Source: Rhodospirillaceae bacterium
GTDB lineage: Bacteria > Pseudomonadota > Alphaproteobacteria > Bin65
Assembly (NCBI GenBank): GCA_028819475.1
Contig: JAPPLJ010000020.1
Location: forward strand, 1 to 64,000
Reading direction: 5' to 3'
DNA: 64,000 nt
Positions within the stretch are counted from its first letter, which is position 1. Every line of letters begins with the position of its first letter. Shown one piece after another: positions 36,490 through 45,464 of this stretch. Below the pieces are notes generated by a model. That model was not told the origin of the DNA, made no database searches, and saw only the letters and a program-made list of their open reading frames with translations. Position numbers and translations under genes: made by a program.

Positions 36490-36819
36490 TCAAAGCAGCA
36501 TGTTACGGACGTCCTTCGGCAGGCGCACGACCAGTCCGTCCAAGGCTTCGGTCAACGTGATCTGGCAGCCGAGGCGGGACGTCTTCTGGATATCGTAGGC
36601 CAGGTCCAGCATATCCTCCTCATCCTCGGAGGGATCGGGCAGCCGGTCGAACCAGGCCGGGTCGACGATGACGTGGCAGGTCGCGCAGGCCATCGAGCCT
36701 TCGCACGCGCCTTCGACGTCGAGTCCGTTGTCCCAGGCGATTTCCAGCAGGGTCTGGCCGGCCCTGGCCTCGATTTCCCGCGGATTGCCGTTGCGCTCGA
36801 CGAAGGTGACTTTCGGCAT
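36490..36819 (-). CDS. fdx: 2Fe-2S ferredoxin (adrenodoxin type)
   Basis: A 109-residue electron carrier. The cluster cysteines are in 'EGACEGSMACATCHVIV' and the distant 'SRLGCQITL', the spacing C-x5-C-x2-C-x(about 37)-C of vertebrate/Isc-type ferredoxins. These proteins donate electrons to Fe-S cluster assembly or cytochromes P450. It lies 84 bases after sufA on the same strand and is probably the end of the SUF transcript. Confidence 0.95.
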   Translation of the reverse strand: MPKVTFVERNGNPREIEARAGQTLLEIAWDNGLDVEGACEGSMACATCHVIVDPAWFDRLPDPSEDEEDMLDLAYDIQKTSRLGCQITLTEALDGLVVRLPKDVRNMLL

Positions 36820-36903
36820 GGCGATTCCGGCAGGTTTGCGACGCGTTGGGCGTCAGCAATCGAAAGCTGTCAGGAAATGTAATGATTTGTCGGGAATCGA
36901 AGT

Positions 36904-37239
36904 CTAGACGGTGAAGGATTCGCCGCAGCCGCACCGGCCCTTTTCGTTGGGATTAACGAAATCGAACCGGGCGTTGAACCGGTCTTCCACCCAGTCCATC
37001 TCGCTGCCGAACAGGAACATGGTCGCCGAGGGCTCGATGAAGATCCGCACGCCCTTGTCCTCGACCACATCCTCGAATTTCTTTTGCTCCCGAGCGTATT
37101 CGACATAGTAGCTCATGCCGGAGCAGCCGGTGGACTTCACGCCGACGCGCAGGCCGAGCACCTCGTCTTCCGCCTTGCCGATCAGGGCCTTTGCCCGGTC
37201 GGCGGCGCGGTCGGTCAGCGTGATCACCTGGGGCATCAT
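36904..37239 (-). CDS. sufA: A-type iron-sulfur carrier SufA/IscA
   Basis: A 111-residue A-type carrier that receives clusters from SufBCD and passes them to apoproteins. The three ligands are Cys in 'VKSTGCSGMSYYVEY' and the pair in 'GRCGCGESF'. The start 'MMPQVITLTDRAAD' has two ATGs (37239 and 37236); either is possible. It lies 29 bases after the two-gene AT-rich insert, which separates it from sufT and the rest of the operon. Confidence 0.95.
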   Translation of the reverse strand: MMPQVITLTDRAADRAKALIGKAEDEVLGLRVGVKSTGCSGMSYYVEYAREQKKFEDVVEDKGVRIFIEPSATMFLFGSEMDWVEDRFNARFDFVNPNEKGRCGCGESFTV

Positions 37240-37268
37240 GGGCTTCGTCTCGCCATCCGAAATGCGGC

Positions 37269-37694
37269 CTATCCGGCGACGCGGCCGAATATCGCCGCCA
37301 GATCGGAACCTAGCCAGCGTACGACAAAAAACAAGACAAGAAGGAGGATACTGTAAGCGAGAGCCGCGGCGAAGCTTTGCCCGAACCCGCGCCACCAGGT
37401 GTCGCGGTGCCGCGAGAAAGTCGAATTGAGGTCGCCGAGCAACGCCTGTTTCTGCAAATCCCTGATCGTCTCGGTTGCAATCTGCCGATAACGGCGAACG
37501 TCTTCCGGCGAAAATTCATCGCCGATTCTGTGCTGTTGGACTATCGACAAAGGCTTCCCGTCATTCTGCCTCTCCCGATCTACAATCCGGTCCCATTTGT
37601 GATAGTGGAACAATCCTAAAGTAAGAAGTATTTCTGTGGCGGGCTCGCCTTCCTTTTCAATCAGACCGGCGAATATTTCCCGCTCCTTTGGCAT
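37269..37694 (-). CDS. Unknown C-terminally membrane-anchored protein
   Basis: A 141-residue protein I do not recognise. Residues 1-105 are charged and helical, with 'FHYHKWDRIVDRERQNDG', 'FSPEDVRRYRQIATETI' and 'HRDTWWRGFGQSF'. One hydrophobic helix follows, 'AALAYSILLLVLFFVVRWLG', and then a short tail, so it looks tail-anchored. The ATG shares one base with the stop of the upstream small gene (TAATG). The coding DNA is visibly richer in A/T than the flanking suf genes, suggesting transfer. Confidence 0.7.
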   Translation of the reverse strand: MPKEREIFAGLIEKEGEPATEILLTLGLFHYHKWDRIVDRERQNDGKPLSIVQQHRIGDEFSPEDVRRYRQIATETIRDLQKQALLGDLNSTFSRHRDTWWRGFGQSFAAALAYSILLLVLFFVVRWLGSDLAAIFGRVAG

Positions 37695-37861
37695 TACGAG
37701 GTTTTCTTATCGGAATTCCATGGATATTTCCCAAGAGTGGTCGCATGCAGATGATCCGACAACGTCTTGCTCTTGGTACTCATAAATTTTGGTGTCTCGG
37801 ACTCTCCCTCTTCCGCTTTCGGCGTTGCAGGTTTCTCTTTTCCGGTCTCGATGACAGTCAT
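37694..37861 (-). CDS. Unknown 55-residue protein, partner of the downstream membrane protein
   Basis: A 55-residue hydrophilic peptide with no hydrophobic segment. An acidic middle ('PATPKAEEGESETPKF') and a basic tail ('KYPWNSDKKTS') suggest a mostly disordered protein. The ATG at 37861 has GGGAGA five bases upstream; an ATG 13 codons earlier lacks a site. It is translationally coupled to the membrane protein by TAATG and has its own strong promoter. I have no family for it; a small regulator or antidote of its partner is only a guess. Confidence 0.6.
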   Translation of the reverse strand: MTVIETGKEKPATPKAEEGESETPKFMSTKSKTLSDHLHATTLGKYPWNSDKKTS

Positions 37862-37890
37862 CGCATTCTCCCAAAGCCTCATACTCTCAA

Positions 37891-37919
37891 TATATATCAC
37901 TTTTCCTAGAACATATCAA
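37891..37919 (-). promoter_or_regulatory. Consensus-like promoter of the inserted gene pair
   Basis: On the minus strand: TTGATA (37919-37914), a spacer of exactly 17 bases and TATATA (37896-37891). The predicted start is 37884, giving a 23-base leader with a ribosome site. The -35 overlaps the last codons of sufT's stop region, so the pair can be expressed independently of the suf operon. Confidence 0.75.
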
Positions 37920-38334
37920 GAATAAACCTTGCATCGTCGCTCATTTGGTCCGGCGTCCAGGGCGGCGACCAGGTCAACGTCACCGTGACCCGCCCGACCC
38001 CGTCGACGGCGGCCACCGCCTCGGCGACCTCCCGGGGCATCTCGCCGGCGACCGGACAGTGCGGCGCGGTCAGCGTCATGGTGATCTCGACATCGCCGTT
38101 CAGCCGGCGGTCGGCTTCGTAGATCAGGCCCAAATCGTAGATGTTGACCGGGATTTCCGGGTCGTGGACGGATTTCAGCGCCTCGATCACCGCGTCGCGG
38201 TCCGCCCGCCCCTGCGGGTTTTCGAGCGGTGCGCCGGCCGCCGCCGTCAGGCCTTCCTCCGCCGGCGCCGCCATGAAGTCGGCAAGGCTTCCGCCTGATG
38301 AGGCCCCGCCGCCGGGTTCGCCGGCCATCGTCAC
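37906..38334 (-). CDS. sufT: SUF maturation protein SufT (DUF59/MIP18 family)
   Basis: A 142-residue protein with a Gly/Ala-rich head and the DUF59 fold: 'ALKSVHDPEIPVNIYDLGLI', 'VEITMTLTAPHCPVAGEMP' (one conserved Cys) and 'VTLTWSPPWTPDQMSDDARF'. SufT proteins help mature Fe-S proteins when cluster demand is high. I chose the GTG at 38334 because it overlaps the sufE stop as GTGA; an ATG two codons later is equally possible. It is the last suf gene before the insert. Confidence 0.9.
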   Translation of the reverse strand: MTMAGEPGGGASSGGSLADFMAAPAEEGLTAAAGAPLENPQGRADRDAVIEALKSVHDPEIPVNIYDLGLIYEADRRLNGDVEITMTLTAPHCPVAGEMPREVAEAVAAVDGVGRVTVTLTWSPPWTPDQMSDDARFILDMF

Positions 38335-38753
38335 GCCGCCTGGAAGCCGGGCCGCGCGCCGGCCAGCTTCTGGAGGTGTTTCAGCATCGCCATCATGCCG
38401 ACCTGGCGCTGGGTGGTCAGCGCGCCGAGATTGAGCCGGCGGACATGATCGAGCGTGATCTGCGCCAGCTCCGCCGTCGTCAGGCCGCTGAAGCTGTCGG
38501 TCATCATGGTGACCAGCCCCTTGACGATAGCGGCGTCGGAATGGCCGCGGAAATAGTGCCGGTCCTCCGAAGTATCGTGGACGATCCAGACCCGCGACAT
38601 GCAGCCGTGCATGAGGTGGGCGTCGTCCATCGCCTCTTCCGGAAAGGGCTCGCCCCGCTTCTTCTTCGCGATGTCGAGCAGGTATTCGAAGCGCATCTCG
38701 TCGTCGAGCGCTTCGAGCGTCTCGGCATAGTCCTCGTAGGCCGTCAGGTCCAT
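38331..38753 (-). CDS. sufE: Cysteine desulfuration protein SufE
   Basis: A 140-residue sulfur acceptor that takes persulfide from SufS and passes it to SufB. The acceptor Cys is in 'HLMHGCMSRVWIVHD' (residue 51), and 'DSFSGLTTAEL' belongs to the fold. The start 'MDLTAYEDYAETLEAL' is five bases after the sufS stop, and the gene overlaps sufT by four bases. Confidence 0.95.
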   Translation of the reverse strand: MDLTAYEDYAETLEALDDEMRFEYLLDIAKKKRGEPFPEEAMDDAHLMHGCMSRVWIVHDTSEDRHYFRGHSDAAIVKGLVTMMTDSFSGLTTAELAQITLDHVRRLNLGALTTQRQVGMMAMLKHLQKLAGARPGFQAA

Positions 38754-38758
38754 CGCGC

Positions 38759-40039
38759 CTAGGCCAGCAGCTTCTGCGCATGGCGGATGCCCGCGGCCAG
38801 CGCGTCGATTTCTTCGGTCGTGTTGTAGAGCGCCATCGAGGCCCGGACGGTCGATTCGATGCCCATGCGCGCCATCAGGGGCTGGGCGCAGTGATGGCCG
38901 ACGCGCACGGCGATGCCCTGCCGGTCGAGGATCGCGCCGACATCCATGGAATGCAGGCCGTCGACGACGAAGGACACGATAGCCGCCTTGTCCGGCGCCT
39001 CGCCGATCGGACGCACGCCGGGCACCGCGCGCAGGGTCGCCATCGCATGGTCGCAAAGGAGATGCTCGTGGGCGCCGATGGCCTCCATGCCGAGCGCCTG
39101 CACATAGTCGATCGCCGCACCCAGACCGATCGCCTGCACGAAAGGCGGCGTGCCCGCCTCGAAGCGCAGCGGCGGATCGGCATAGACCGTCTTCTCGAAC
39201 GACACGGACTCGATCATGTCGCCGCCGCCCTGCCACGGGGGCGTCTCGGCCAATCGCTCCGCCGTGCCGTAGAGCACGCCGATGCCGGTCGGCCCGTAGA
39301 GCTTGTGGCCGGTGAAGGCGTAGAAATCGCAGCCGATCGCCTGCACGTCGACCGGCTGATGGACGACCCCCTGGGCGCCGTCGATCAGCACACAGGCGCC
39401 GGCCGCCTGCGCCAGCCGCGTCACCTCGGCGACCGGCACGACCGTGCCGAGCACGTTCGACACATGGGTCACGGAGACCAGCTTCGTGCGGTCGGTCAGC
39501 AGGGCGGCGAACTTTTCTACCTCGAAGCGGCCGTCGTCCTCGACCGGGGCGACCTTGAGCACGATCCCCTTGCGGTCGCGCAGCAGCTGCCAGGGCACGA
39601 TGTTGGCGTGGTGCTCCATCTGGGTGATGACGATCTCGTCGCCCGCCGAAAGATGGGCGTCGGCCCAGGAACAGGCCACAAGGTTGATCGCCTCGGTCAC
39701 ATTCCTGGTGAAGACGATAGTCTCCGGCGCCGGCGCATTCAGCAGGCCGGCAGCCTTCTCGCGCACGCCCTCATAGGCCTCGGTCGCCGCGCCGCTCAGA
39801 TAATGGGCGCCGCGATGGACGTTGGCGTATTCGCGGGCATAGCTGTTTTGCACCGCATCGAGGACGGACTGCGGCTTCTGCGCGCTCGCGCCGTTGTCCA
39901 GGAAGCGCAGCGGCTTGTTGTAGATTGTGCGCGACAGGATCGGGAAATCCCCGCGCACGGCCGCCGGATCGTAGGTGTTGCGACCGTGGGCCGGCATATC
40001 GCGAAGGGCGGGGGCTGCGGTCATGGCGCCCATAGTCAT
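38759..40039 (-). CDS. sufS: Cysteine desulfurase SufS
   Basis: A 426-residue type II desulfurase that releases sulfur from cysteine for SUF assembly. The PLP Lys is in 'AFTGHKLYGPTGIG', and the catalytic Cys is in 'VRVGHHCAQPLM', the RxGHHC form typical of SufS rather than IscS. The ATG at 40039 overlaps the sufD stop (ATGA). The first 25 residues are not conserved, so the ATG at the MPAHGRN position could also be used. Confidence 0.96.
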   Translation of the reverse strand: MTMGAMTAAPALRDMPAHGRNTYDPAAVRGDFPILSRTIYNKPLRFLDNGASAQKPQSVLDAVQNSYAREYANVHRGAHYLSGAATEAYEGVREKAAGLLNAPAPETIVFTRNVTEAINLVACSWADAHLSAGDEIVITQMEHHANIVPWQLLRDRKGIVLKVAPVEDDGRFEVEKFAALLTDRTKLVSVTHVSNVLGTVVPVAEVTRLAQAAGACVLIDGAQGVVHQPVDVQAIGCDFYAFTGHKLYGPTGIGVLYGTAERLAETPPWQGGGDMIESVSFEKTVYADPPLRFEAGTPPFVQAIGLGAAIDYVQALGMEAIGAHEHLLCDHAMATLRAVPGVRPIGEAPDKAAIVSFVVDGLHSMDVGAILDRQGIAVRVGHHCAQPLMARMGIESTVRASMALYNTTEEIDALAAGIRHAQKLLA

Positions 40040-41394
40040 GGTCGGGGCCGCTCCGCCATCCAGCGCGCCACGTTGCGCTCCAGCGGCAGCCGCATGCCGG
40101 CCAGCGCCACCGCGTCGATCGCCTCGTTCAGGAAGGCCTCGACCAGCAGCTGCCGGGCCTGCCCCTCGGGCACGCCGCGCGAGCGCAGGTAGAACAGCGC
40201 CTCGCCGTCCAGGTCCCCGGCCGTCGCGCCGTGGCTGCACTGCACGTCGTCGGCATGGATGAACAGTTCCGGCTTGGTGTTGACTTCCGCGGTCTCGGAC
40301 AGCAGCAGCGCCCGGCTCATCTGGTGGCCCTCGACCTTCTGGGCGTCCGGCCGGACCGTCACCTTGCCCTGGAACACGGCGCGCGCCCGGCCGTCCAGCA
40401 CGCCCTTGTAGAGCTGGTCGCTGTGGGTCTCCGGCGCGGCATGATCGACCGACGTCGTGTGGTCGCAATGCTGCCGTCCGCTGGCCAGGTAGGCGCCATT
40501 GAGCCGGCAATGGGCGCCCGGCGCATCCAGCGAGACCCGCAATTCGTTGCGCGAAATCCGGCCGCCGAGGGTGAAGCAGAAACTGTCGAACATGGCGCCG
40601 CTGTCCAGCGCGGCATCGAGCAGGGCGATATGGATCGCCTCCCGGGATTCGTCCTGAACCTTGCAATGGCGCACGATGGCTTCCGCGCCCGCCGCGACAT
40701 CGGTCACCAGATTGGCGAAATAGCCGCCGATGCACAGGCCGACATGATGCTCGACCACCGTGACCCGGCTGCCCGCCCCGGCCACGATGAGATTGCGCGG
40801 CTGGTAGGCCGGCGGCAGGGCGCCGCCGGTGCCGACGGACAGGATCTCGATCGGCATGTCGACGGTGACGCCGTCGGGCACGATCAGAACGTAGCCGTCC
40901 TCCAGCCAGCTGTCGTTGAGCGCCTTGAGCGCACCGCCGTCCGCCGCGACCCGCTGCTTCAGCAGATCCGCAACGCCCGGATGGCCCGACGCCAGCGCGT
41001 CGGCGAGCGAGGTCAGCAGCGTGCCTTCGGGCAGGGCCGGCACCGTCGACAGCGCCGGCCGGACCTGCCCGTTGACCAGGACCAGCCGGCATTCCGCCTC
41101 CCGGCCGAAGACGAGCGCCGGCAGGCTCTCTTTCGCCACGTCGGCCGGCGCCGGCGCCCAGTCCAACTCAAGTCCGGTCAAATGGGCAAGATTGGTATAG
41201 CGCCAGTCCTCGACCCGCCGGTCCGGCAGGCCGCGCCCGGCGAAACGGCCGGCCGCGTCAGCCCGCGCCGCGCCCAGCCAGTCCGGCGAGGCATCGGGAC
41301 CGCCTGCCGGTCCGTTGCGCCAACCGGTCAGCCAGTCGGCGCCGGAAGCGGCGGGCCCACCGGCCGTTTCGTCGATCGGAGCGAGGCGCGCCAT
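40036..41394 (-). CDS. sufD: Fe-S cluster assembly protein SufD
   Basis: A 452-residue scaffold subunit that pairs with SufB in the SufBC2D complex. The right-handed beta-helix core includes 'GSRVTVVEHHVGLCIGGYFA', and the C-terminal signature is 'QCSHGATAGDLDGEALFYLR' with the conserved His and the 'SRGVPEGQARQLLVEAF' helix. It starts three bases after sufC ends and overlaps sufS by four bases. Confidence 0.94.
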   Translation of the reverse strand: MARLAPIDETAGGPAASGADWLTGWRNGPAGGPDASPDWLGAARADAAGRFAGRGLPDRRVEDWRYTNLAHLTGLELDWAPAPADVAKESLPALVFGREAECRLVLVNGQVRPALSTVPALPEGTLLTSLADALASGHPGVADLLKQRVAADGGALKALNDSWLEDGYVLIVPDGVTVDMPIEILSVGTGGALPPAYQPRNLIVAGAGSRVTVVEHHVGLCIGGYFANLVTDVAAGAEAIVRHCKVQDESREAIHIALLDAALDSGAMFDSFCFTLGGRISRNELRVSLDAPGAHCRLNGAYLASGRQHCDHTTSVDHAAPETHSDQLYKGVLDGRARAVFQGKVTVRPDAQKVEGHQMSRALLLSETAEVNTKPELFIHADDVQCSHGATAGDLDGEALFYLRSRGVPEGQARQLLVEAFLNEAIDAVALAGMRLPLERNVARWMAERPRP

Positions 41395-41397
41395 CGC

Positions 41398-42150
41398 CTA
41401 GGCCGCCGCCTTGTCCGCGAAGGCGGCGTAGCCTTCGCTTTCGAGCCGGAGCGCGAGTTCCTTGCCGCCGGACCGGGCGATCCGCCCGCCGGCCAGGACA
41501 TGAACCCGGTCCGGGACGATATAGTCGAGCAGCCGCTGATAGTGGGTGATGACCAGCATGGAACGCCCGGGCCCGCGCAGGGCGTTGACGCCGTCGGCGA
41601 CGATCTTAAGCGCATCGATATCCAGGCCGCTGTCGGTCTCGTCGAGCACGGCGAAGTCCGGCTCCAGCACCGCCATCTGGAGGATTTCGTTGCGCTTCTT
41701 CTCGCCGCCGGAAAAGCCGACATTGACGGCGCGTTTCAGCATGTCGTCGCTCATGCCCAGCGCCTTGGCCTTCTGCCGGACGAGCTTGAGGAATTGCATG
41801 GCGTCGAGCTCTTCCTCCCCGCGCTGCACCCTGAGCCCGTTCACGGCGTGCTTCAGGAAGGTCATGTTGGTGACGCCGGGAATCTCGACCGGATACTGGA
41901 AGGCGAGGAACAGACCGGCCGCGGCGCGTTCTTCGGGTTCGAGCGCCAGCAGGTCCTGGTCCCTGAACCGGACGCTGCCTTCGGTGACCTCGTAGCCGTC
42001 GCGGCCGGAAAGCACATAGCTGAGCGTGCTCTTGCCGGAACCGTTCGGCCCCATGACCGCATGGACCTCGCCCGGCCCGACCGCCAGGTCGAGGCCGTTC
42101 AGGATCCCCCTGCCGTCAACGGCGGCGTGCAAATTCACGACTTCGAGCAT
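41398..42150 (-). CDS. sufC: Fe-S cluster assembly ATPase SufC
   Basis: A 250-residue ABC-type ATPase that drives SufBD shape change. Walker A is 'MGPNGSGKSTLSYVLSG', the signature is 'FSGGEKKRNEILQM', Walker B is 'FAVLDETDSGLDIDAL' (the ETDSGLD form is SufC-specific), and the H-loop is 'VITHYQRLLDYI'. It lies between sufB (57-base gap) and sufD (3-base gap). Confidence 0.97.
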   Translation of the reverse strand: MLEVVNLHAAVDGRGILNGLDLAVGPGEVHAVMGPNGSGKSTLSYVLSGRDGYEVTEGSVRFRDQDLLALEPEERAAAGLFLAFQYPVEIPGVTNMTFLKHAVNGLRVQRGEEELDAMQFLKLVRQKAKALGMSDDMLKRAVNVGFSGGEKKRNEILQMAVLEPDFAVLDETDSGLDIDALKIVADGVNALRGPGRSMLVITHYQRLLDYIVPDRVHVLAGGRIARSGGKELALRLESEGYAAFADKAAA

Positions 42151-42207
42151 GTTTCCCGAACCTGTTTGCCTGTTTCCCGGCGGGCGTCCCCAACGCCCCG
42201 TCGCCGT

Positions 42208-43674
42208 CTAGCCGACGCTGCCTTCCAAGCTGATGCCGACGAGCTTCTGAGCCTCGACGGCGAATTCCATCGGCAGTTCCTGCAACACTTCCTTGCAGAA
42301 GCCGTTGACGATCAGCGCCACTGCATCCTCCTCGCCGATGCCGCGCTGGCGGCAGTAGAACAGCTGGTCCTCGCCGATCCGCGAGGTCGTCGCCTCGTGC
42401 TCGACCGTGGCCGTCCGGTTCCGGCTTTCGATATACGGCACCGTATGCGCCCCGCACCGGTCGCCGATCAGCAGCGAATCGCACTGGGTAAAATTGCGAC
42501 CGTTCAATGCTTTCGGGCCCATTCTTACCAGACCGCGATAGGTGTTGCGGGCCCGGCCGGCCGAAATGCCCTTGGAGATGATGCGCGAGCGCGTGTTGCG
42601 GCCGAGATGGATCATCTTGGTGCCGGTATCGGCCTGCTGCGCGTTGTTGGCGATGGCGACGGAATAGAACTCGCCGACGGAATTGTCGCCCTGCAGGATG
42701 CAGGACGGATACTTCCAGGTGATCGCCGAACCGGTCTCGACCTGGGTCCAGCGGATCTTCGAATCGTCGCCCCGGCAGGCGCCGCGCTTGGTGACGAAAT
42801 TGTAGATGCCGCCCTTGCCGGTTTCGTCGCCGGGATACCAGTTCTGCACCGTCGAATACTTGATCTCGGCGTCTTTCAGCGTGACCAGTTCGACGACGGC
42901 GGCATGGAGTTGGTTCTCGTCGCGCATCGGCGCCGTGCAGCCTTCGAGATAGGAGACGTAGCTGCCCTCGTCGGCGATGATCAGCGTGCGCTCGAACTGG
43001 CCGGTGTCCTTCGCGTTGATGCGAAAGTAGGTCGACAGTTCCATCGGGCAGTGAACGCCGGGCGGGATGTAGACGAACGACCCGTCGGAGAAGACCGCCG
43101 AGTTCAGCGTCGCATAGAAATTGTCGGTGTAGGGCACGACGGTGCCGAGATACTTCCGGACCAGGTCCGGATGGTTCTGCAACGCCTCGGAGATCGAGCA
43201 GAAGATGACGCCGTGGCTCTCCAGCTCCTTCTTGAAGGTGGTGGCGACGGAAACCGAATCGAACACGGCGTCGACCGCGACCCTGGGCGCGCCCTGAACG
43301 CCGGCGAGCACCTCCTGCTCCTTTAGCGGAATGCCGAGCTTCTCGTAGGTCCGCAGCAGTTCCGGATCGACCTCGTCGAGGCTCTTCGGCCCTTCCGTAT
43401 TCTTGGGCGCGGCGTAGTAGTAGATGTCCTGGAAGTCGATCGCCGGATAGTCGACCATGGCCCAGGTCGGCTCGGTCATGGTCAGCCAGTGGCGGTAGGC
43501 CTTGAGCCGCCAGTCGAGCATCCAGTCCGGCTCGTCCTTGCGGGCCGAGATGAAGCGGACGATGTCCTCGTTTAGCCCCTTGGGGGCCGTCTCCATCTCG
43601 ATCTCGGTTTCCCAGCCATGCTTGTATTTGCCGAGATCGCGGACCTGGGCGACGGTCTGTGCGGTGGCTGCCAT
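42208..43674 (-). CDS. sufB: Fe-S cluster assembly protein SufB
   Basis: A 488-residue scaffold on which the cluster is built. Recognisable parts are '[20 protein letters not shown]', '[20 protein letters not shown]', '[20 protein letters not shown]' and the C-terminal '[20 protein letters not shown]' with the functional Cys and Glu. The ATG at 43674 (MAATAQTV) lies two bases after the Rrf2 regulator's stop; the longer open frame upstream is the antisense-like continuation and is not used. Confidence 0.97.
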   Translation of the reverse strand: MAATAQTVAQVRDLGKYKHGWETEIEMETAPKGLNEDIVRFISARKDEPDWMLDWRLKAYRHWLTMTEPTWAMVDYPAIDFQDIYYYAAPKNTEGPKSLDEVDPELLRTYEKLGIPLKEQEVLAGVQGAPRVAVDAVFDSVSVATTFKKELESHGVIFCSISEALQNHPDLVRKYLGTVVPYTDNFYATLNSAVFSDGSFVYIPPGVHCPMELSTYFRINAKDTGQFERTLIIADEGSYVSYLEGCTAPMRDENQLHAAVVELVTLKDAEIKYSTVQNWYPGDETGKGGIYNFVTKRGACRGDDSKIRWTQVETGSAITWKYPSCILQGDNSVGEFYSVAIANNAQQADTGTKMIHLGRNTRSRIISKGISAGRARNTYRGLVRMGPKALNGRNFTQCDSLLIGDRCGAHTVPYIESRNRTATVEHEATTSRIGEDQLFYCRQRGIGEEDAVALIVNGFCKEVLQELPMEFAVEAQKLVGISLEGSVG

Positions 43675-43676
43675 GG

Positions 43677-44150
43677 CTAGCGCGCCTCCTGCGCCAGGCC
43701 GGCCCCGTGGGCCTTGTCCGCCGCCTCGAACGGCACGCCGAACATGGTGGGAATGGCCATATCCTCCAATGTCACGTCGGCCAGCGCGCCCCGGATCGCC
43801 GTGTTCACCCGGTCCCAGTTGCCGCGCACCGGGCACAGCGATTCGACGTCGCAGTCGCCCTCGGCGCCGTCGACGCAGGCGGTCAGGCTGACCGGCCCTT
43901 CCAGCGCGCGGATGACTTCGAGCATCGAAATGTCGCCGGCCGGGCGGGCGAGCCGGTAGCCGCCGTGCACGCCGCGCTGGGAGGCCAGCACCCCTTCCTT
44001 CGCCAGCGCCTTCAGCACCTTGGCGACGGTCGGCGCCGGCACGCTGGATTCCTCGGAAAGCTGCGGCGCGGTCACCTGCTTGTCCGGTTCGCGCACCATC
44101 TGCGTCAGCACGACGACTGCGTAATCGGTAATCCTGTTGAGGCGCAGCAT
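43677..44150 (-). CDS. iscR: Rrf2-family SUF/ISC regulator
   Basis: A 157-residue winged-helix repressor or activator that senses Fe-S supply. The HTH runs through '[13 protein letters not shown]' to '[19 protein letters not shown]' and '[14 protein letters not shown]'. Three cysteines, Cys92, Cys100 and Cys106, match the cluster ligands of IscR-type sensors. The ATG at 44150 has GGGAGGAT upstream. It is the first gene of the suf operon and is expected to control it. Confidence 0.92.
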   Translation of the reverse strand: MLRLNRITDYAVVVLTQMVREPDKQVTAPQLSEESSVPAPTVAKVLKALAKEGVLASQRGVHGGYRLARPAGDISMLEVIRALEGPVSLTACVDGAEGDCDVESLCPVRGNWDRVNTAIRGALADVTLEDMAIPTMFGVPFEAADKAHGAGLAQEAR

Positions 44151-44216
44151 CGGCGATCCTCCCGAAACACCCGCGGCGAGGCGGCGCGCCGCCAAACCGG
44201 ACCGGATTTGTCTCGA

Positions 44217-44245
44217 TTAAGGTAGGCCGGTCAGATTGAAATCAA
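44217..44245 (-). promoter_or_regulatory. Candidate suf operon promoter
   Basis: On the minus strand: TTGATT (44245-44240), 17 bases and CCTTAA (44222-44217). An imperfect inverted repeat (ttgat/aatc with a three-base centre) overlaps the -35 and could be an Rrf2 site. The -10 is poor, so this is tentative. Confidence 0.35.
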
Positions 44246-44295
44246 GACCGATCCGGTGCGGTATTGCCGCAGCGGCGGTCCGGAACGCCGGCGGT

Positions 44296-45399
44296 TCAGG
44301 CGGCCCGGCTTTTTGCGGTCACCGTCTCGCTCCAAGCAGCGAGGAATCGGTCGATATCCTCGTCGGTCGTGTACGGGCCCTGGCTGATCCGAATAGCCGA
44401 CTGCGCGACCCTGTCCTCGACCCCCATCGCCGACAGGACCGGCGACGCGGCGACCTTGCCCGACGAGCAGGCCGAGCCCGCCGAGACGGCGATGCCGGCG
44501 AGGTCGAGGCGCATCGTCATCAGGTCGGACGGGATGCCGGGAACGGCTGCGCAGAGAGTATTCGGCAGCCGCGGCGCGCCGCTGCCGATCACGCGGAGCT
44601 CCGGAGCGCGCTCGCGCATCGCCGCCTCCAGCCGGTCGCGCCGGTCGCGCACCTCGGCCCAGCCGTCGGCCTCCCGGGCCGCCGAGCGCGCCGCCGCACC
44701 GAAGCCGGCGATGCCGGAGACGTTTTCGGTCCCGGCCCTGACGCGCTGCTCCTGCCCGCCGCCGGCGATCAGGGCCGGCCAGGCGCCCGGGTCGCGCACG
44801 ATCAGCGCACCGGCGCCGGTCGGTCCGCCGATCTTGTGGGCAGTCACGCTCATGCTGTCGCAATGCGCCCAGATGTCCGCCAGCCCGTTCTTTCCCGCGT
44901 GCTGGACCGCATCGACATGAAGGCGGACCCCGGCGGCCCGGCACAGTCCGGCGGCCTCGGCCACCGGCTGCACCACCCCGGTCTCGTTGTTCGCCGCCAT
45001 CAGGGCGACGGCGGCGAGGTCCCGGTTTTCGTCCAGCATGGTTTCCAGCGCCTCAAGGTCGATCCGTCCCTCGGGCAGACAGGCGATCGCCCGCAAATCG
45101 CCGATATTTTCCAGGATCGACGGATGTTCGATCCCGGCGGCGGCAACCGGACCCGGCGACGCCTTCATCGCCATGGCGTTGGCTTCCGTCGCACCGCTCG
45201 TGAAGACGACAGAGGCGGGATCGCAGCCGGCCAGTTTGGCCACATCGATGCGGGCGCGCTCGACCACGGCGCGCATCTGCCGGCCCTCGCCGTGGACCGA
45301 CGACGGGTTGCCGCGCAGCGCCATGGCCGCCGTCACCGCCTCGGCCGCTTCGGGCCTGAGCGGGGCGCTGGCGTTGTGGTCGAGATAGACGCGCGTCAT
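44296..45399 (-). CDS. Cysteine desulfurase, NifS/IscS type
   Basis: A 367-residue type I desulfurase, distinct from the SufS encoded nearby. It starts 'VYLDHNASAPLRPEAAEAV', has the PLP Lys in 'SVTAHKIGGPTGAGAL' and the catalytic Cys in the flexible loop 'GSACSSGKVAASPVL'. It is upstream of the regulator gene by 145 bases and downstream of cysE, all on the minus strand. It may supply sulfur for tRNA thiolation or other pathways, or act with SUF. Confidence 0.93.
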   Translation of the reverse strand: MTRVYLDHNASAPLRPEAAEAVTAAMALRGNPSSVHGEGRQMRAVVERARIDVAKLAGCDPASVVFTSGATEANAMAMKASPGPVAAAGIEHPSILENIGDLRAIACLPEGRIDLEALETMLDENRDLAAVALMAANNETGVVQPVAEAAGLCRAAGVRLHVDAVQHAGKNGLADIWAHCDSMSVTAHKIGGPTGAGALIVRDPGAWPALIAGGGQEQRVRAGTENVSGIAGFGAAARSAAREADGWAEVRDRRDRLEAAMRERAPELRVIGSGAPRLPNTLCAAVPGIPSDLMTMRLDLAGIAVSAGSACSSGKVAASPVLSAMGVEDRVAQSAIRISQGPYTTDEDIDRFLAAWSETVTAKSRAA

Positions 45400-45464
45400 C
45401 GGCGGGGCGCCCGTTAGCGAAATGAACCCGTTAGCGAATTGAATCTGCGGCGCAGGACCGGCGG

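Noticed and set aside
40231..43326. A 1031-codon open frame on the + strand
   Set aside because: It is the mirror of sufD, sufC and sufB on the minus strand. Codon bias in GC-rich DNA leaves long antisense frames open; the minus-strand proteins have complete motifs and this one has none.
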